Origin: JAKVCB01 sp963578605 | GTDB lineage: Bacteria; Planctomycetota; Planctomycetia; Pirellulales; Lacipirellulaceae | Assembly: GCA_963578605.1 (NCBI GenBank) | Contig: CAUZEA010000032.1 | Coordinates: 1-52,945 of the forward strand | Direction of reading: 5' to 3' | Length of the DNA stretch: 52,945 nt | Part shown: piece after piece, positions 51,772 to 52,945 of the stretch | Numbering within the stretch: the first letter of the stretch is position 1 | Layout of the letters: each line of letters starts with the position of its first letter | The notes under the pieces: generated by a model | The model's database searches: none | The model's input: the letters and a program-made list of their open reading frames with translations, nothing else | What the model was told of the DNA's origin: nothing | Position numbers and translations under genes: made by a program

Positions 51772-52945
51772 CTAGTACGTGGCCAACACTTCGATCCGCT
51801 TCTTGTTTCCTGTCGGTATCGTAATTGTGTCTTCCGTAGAATCGTGCCATGACGCTCCGTTTACGGTCACCTCCTTAATCGGCAGTTCTTCCGGATGTCG
51901 CAAACGGAGCTTGACCTTCATGTCAGCCGGCGGGTTTCGCGTGGGGGGATGGATGGTGGCTTCGATGGCGTTATTGGCGACGCGCGAGCGGATTTCGTAG
52001 CTCATCTTGTCAAAATAAGTGACCGCGTCTTTCACGCTCACTGTCTTGCCGTCACTCAGCCATGTCCTGGGAATTCCACGTGCGATCCAGAGATCGCTCC
52101 GGTCTTCCTTCAACAGCATCAGTCGCAGGTATCTACAGCGATGCGATACGGTGACCGAAAAAAATCTGCCGTAAGGCTTGCGATGATCGCGCCCGATGAA
52201 TGTTTTCCATGAACATCCGCCGGCCAGCGCACTACAGAACCCTTCCACCAATTTATCGATCTCGTCGCGCCAAAAGTAGGCCTCCGCCTGCGGCGGGTAA
52301 CAGCCCTCACAACCAAACGGCATGCTGTGTACCAACAACGGGCAGTATTTCGGATAGCCAGACTTCACCAACCGGACCGGGTATTCTTCCAAAAAACGAA
52401 GCAGCCACGTGATCTCCTGCTCGTTCACATCGAAGACTCCTGCCTCAACCAGCCACAGCGGTCCACAGTCCATGTACTCCACCCACTCTCCCCATCCGTC
52501 GAATTCATCTCCGTATTTTCCACCCGGAACTCTTGGGCTGACTGAATTCAGCTCGTGGGGGAAATACGGGATCGTATCTCCATTGGGCAAAGTAATTTTA
52601 TCTGCCCGTCCGATTGACTTTTGCACCGCATCACGCAGGCACTTCCGGTAGTCGGCTGCTTCGCGCATCATCTCTTCAGCACGAGGATGACCGACTTCCT
52701 GCAAAATTTCAGCTGTGCCCGCCAATCCCCTGTAATTCCAAGAGTCGGTCCACAGCCCGAATTGATCAACTTGCCAATCCGAGATTCGGTGTGGTGGCAG
52801 CACGCCGTAGGCAATCGACTTTTCGCCATTCTCGTCGAACTTCTTGGTCGTTGCCCGTTCGCGTTTGATCCAGTCGCAGCTGGCCAACATAGGAGGCAGC
52901 GCACGCTCGAGCCATTCTCGATCGCGACTCAGCTTGTAATGCTCG
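51772..52945 (-). CDS. Glycosidase-like protein (alpha/alpha-toroid type), N-terminus outside the window
   Basis: The C-terminal 390 residues of a larger gene; the frame is still open at the window end (EHYKLSRDREWLERALPPML precedes the first internal Met at 52890). Helical text with WQVDQFGLWTDSWNYRGLAG, GDEFDGWGEWVEYMDCGPLW and PFGCEGCYPPQAEAYFWRDE is typical of (alpha/alpha)6 barrel glycosidases and related planctomycete families. A C-terminal beta domain follows (KVKLRLRHPEELPIKEVTVN, then a final DTITIPTGNKKRIEVLATY). The exact GH family cannot be named from this part. It converges with the glycosyltransferase. Confidence 0.65.
   Translation of the reverse strand, partial: EHYKLSRDREWLERALPPMLASCDWIKRERATTKKFDENGEKSIAYGVLPPHRISDWQVDQFGLWTDSWNYRGLAGTAEILQEVGHPRAEEMMREAADYRKCLRDAVQKSIGRADKITLPNGDTIPYFPHELNSVSPRVPGGKYGDEFDGWGEWVEYMDCGPLWLVEAGVFDVNEQEITWLLRFLEEYPVRLVKSGYPKYCPLLVHSMPFGCEGCYPPQAEAYFWRDEIDKLVEGFCSALAGGCSWKTFIGRDHRKPYGRFFSVTVSHRCRYLRLMLLKEDRSDLWIARGIPRTWLSDGKTVSVKDAVTYFDKMSYEIRSRVANNAIEATIHPPTRNPPADMKVKLRLRHPEELPIKEVTVNGASWHDSTEDTITIPTGNKKRIEVLATY

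Overview
The window looks like a piece of a planctomycete (Planctomycetota, Pirellulales-like) chromosome, probably from an environmental assembly. The evidence is a DUF1501 protein next to a PSCyt1-DUF1549-DUF1553 (PSD1) protein, a PEP-CTERM fragment, a sulfatase remnant, several secreted sialidase and glycosidase families, a protein made of short acidic helix repeats, and a general lack of strong Shine-Dalgarno sites. No rRNA, tRNA or CRISPR array was seen.

Layout. 1-2.8 kb: a decayed IS3-family transposase, a membrane acyltransferase-like gene (DUF5009/HGSNAT type) and a multiply frameshifted pseudogene. 2.8-9.1 kb: a complete peptide ABC importer operon on the minus strand (lipoprotein binding protein, two permeases, one ATPase with two fused nucleotide-binding domains). 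9.3-11.5 kb: the 3' stub of a class III aminotransferase, a VOC protein, an IS3 orfA stub, a phytanoyl-CoA-dioxygenase-like enzyme and a 56-residue zinc-ribbon protein. 11.8-17.2 kb: DUF1501 and PSD1 on the minus strand, head to head with a GH32-like gene; both genes at that junction have lost their 5' ends. 17.7-21.8 kb: a frameshifted beta-propeller glycosidase-like gene, a calcineurin-like phosphoesterase and an SGNH hydrolase. 22-24.9 kb: the helix-repeat protein (broken by an in-frame stop) and a sialidase. 25.3-31.6 kb: an amidase, then a tight operon of an unusual SDR protein, a fused E1 alpha-beta 2-oxoacid dehydrogenase, its E2 and a GNAT acetyltransferase. 32-38.8 kb: a canonical SDR, a GH2-like enzyme without its N-terminal jelly roll, and a LamG plus glycoside-hydrolase-like protein. 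39-45.2 kb: a FAD-dependent amine oxidase-like enzyme and three tandem sialidase-like paralogues, two sharing a nearly identical 339 bp 3' block. 45.3-50.4 kb: gene fragments, then an RND efflux pump operon. 50.6-52.9 kb: a glycosyltransferase and an incomplete glycosidase-like gene.

The gene set fits a polysaccharide- and glycan-degrading lifestyle: secreted sialidase-like, GH2, GH32-like and esterase-like enzymes, peptide import, and intracellular oxidation through a 2-oxoacid dehydrogenase. Two themes stand out. First, a module of about 190 bp (upstream repeat plus start codon plus signal-peptide coding sequence) occurs twice, about 10.6 kb apart, in front of unrelated genes. Second, an unusually large share of genes are broken by truncation, frameshift or single-base stops, which means either real decay and rearrangement or sequence/assembly error. 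Every function is inferred by reading the protein sequences; no database search was run.
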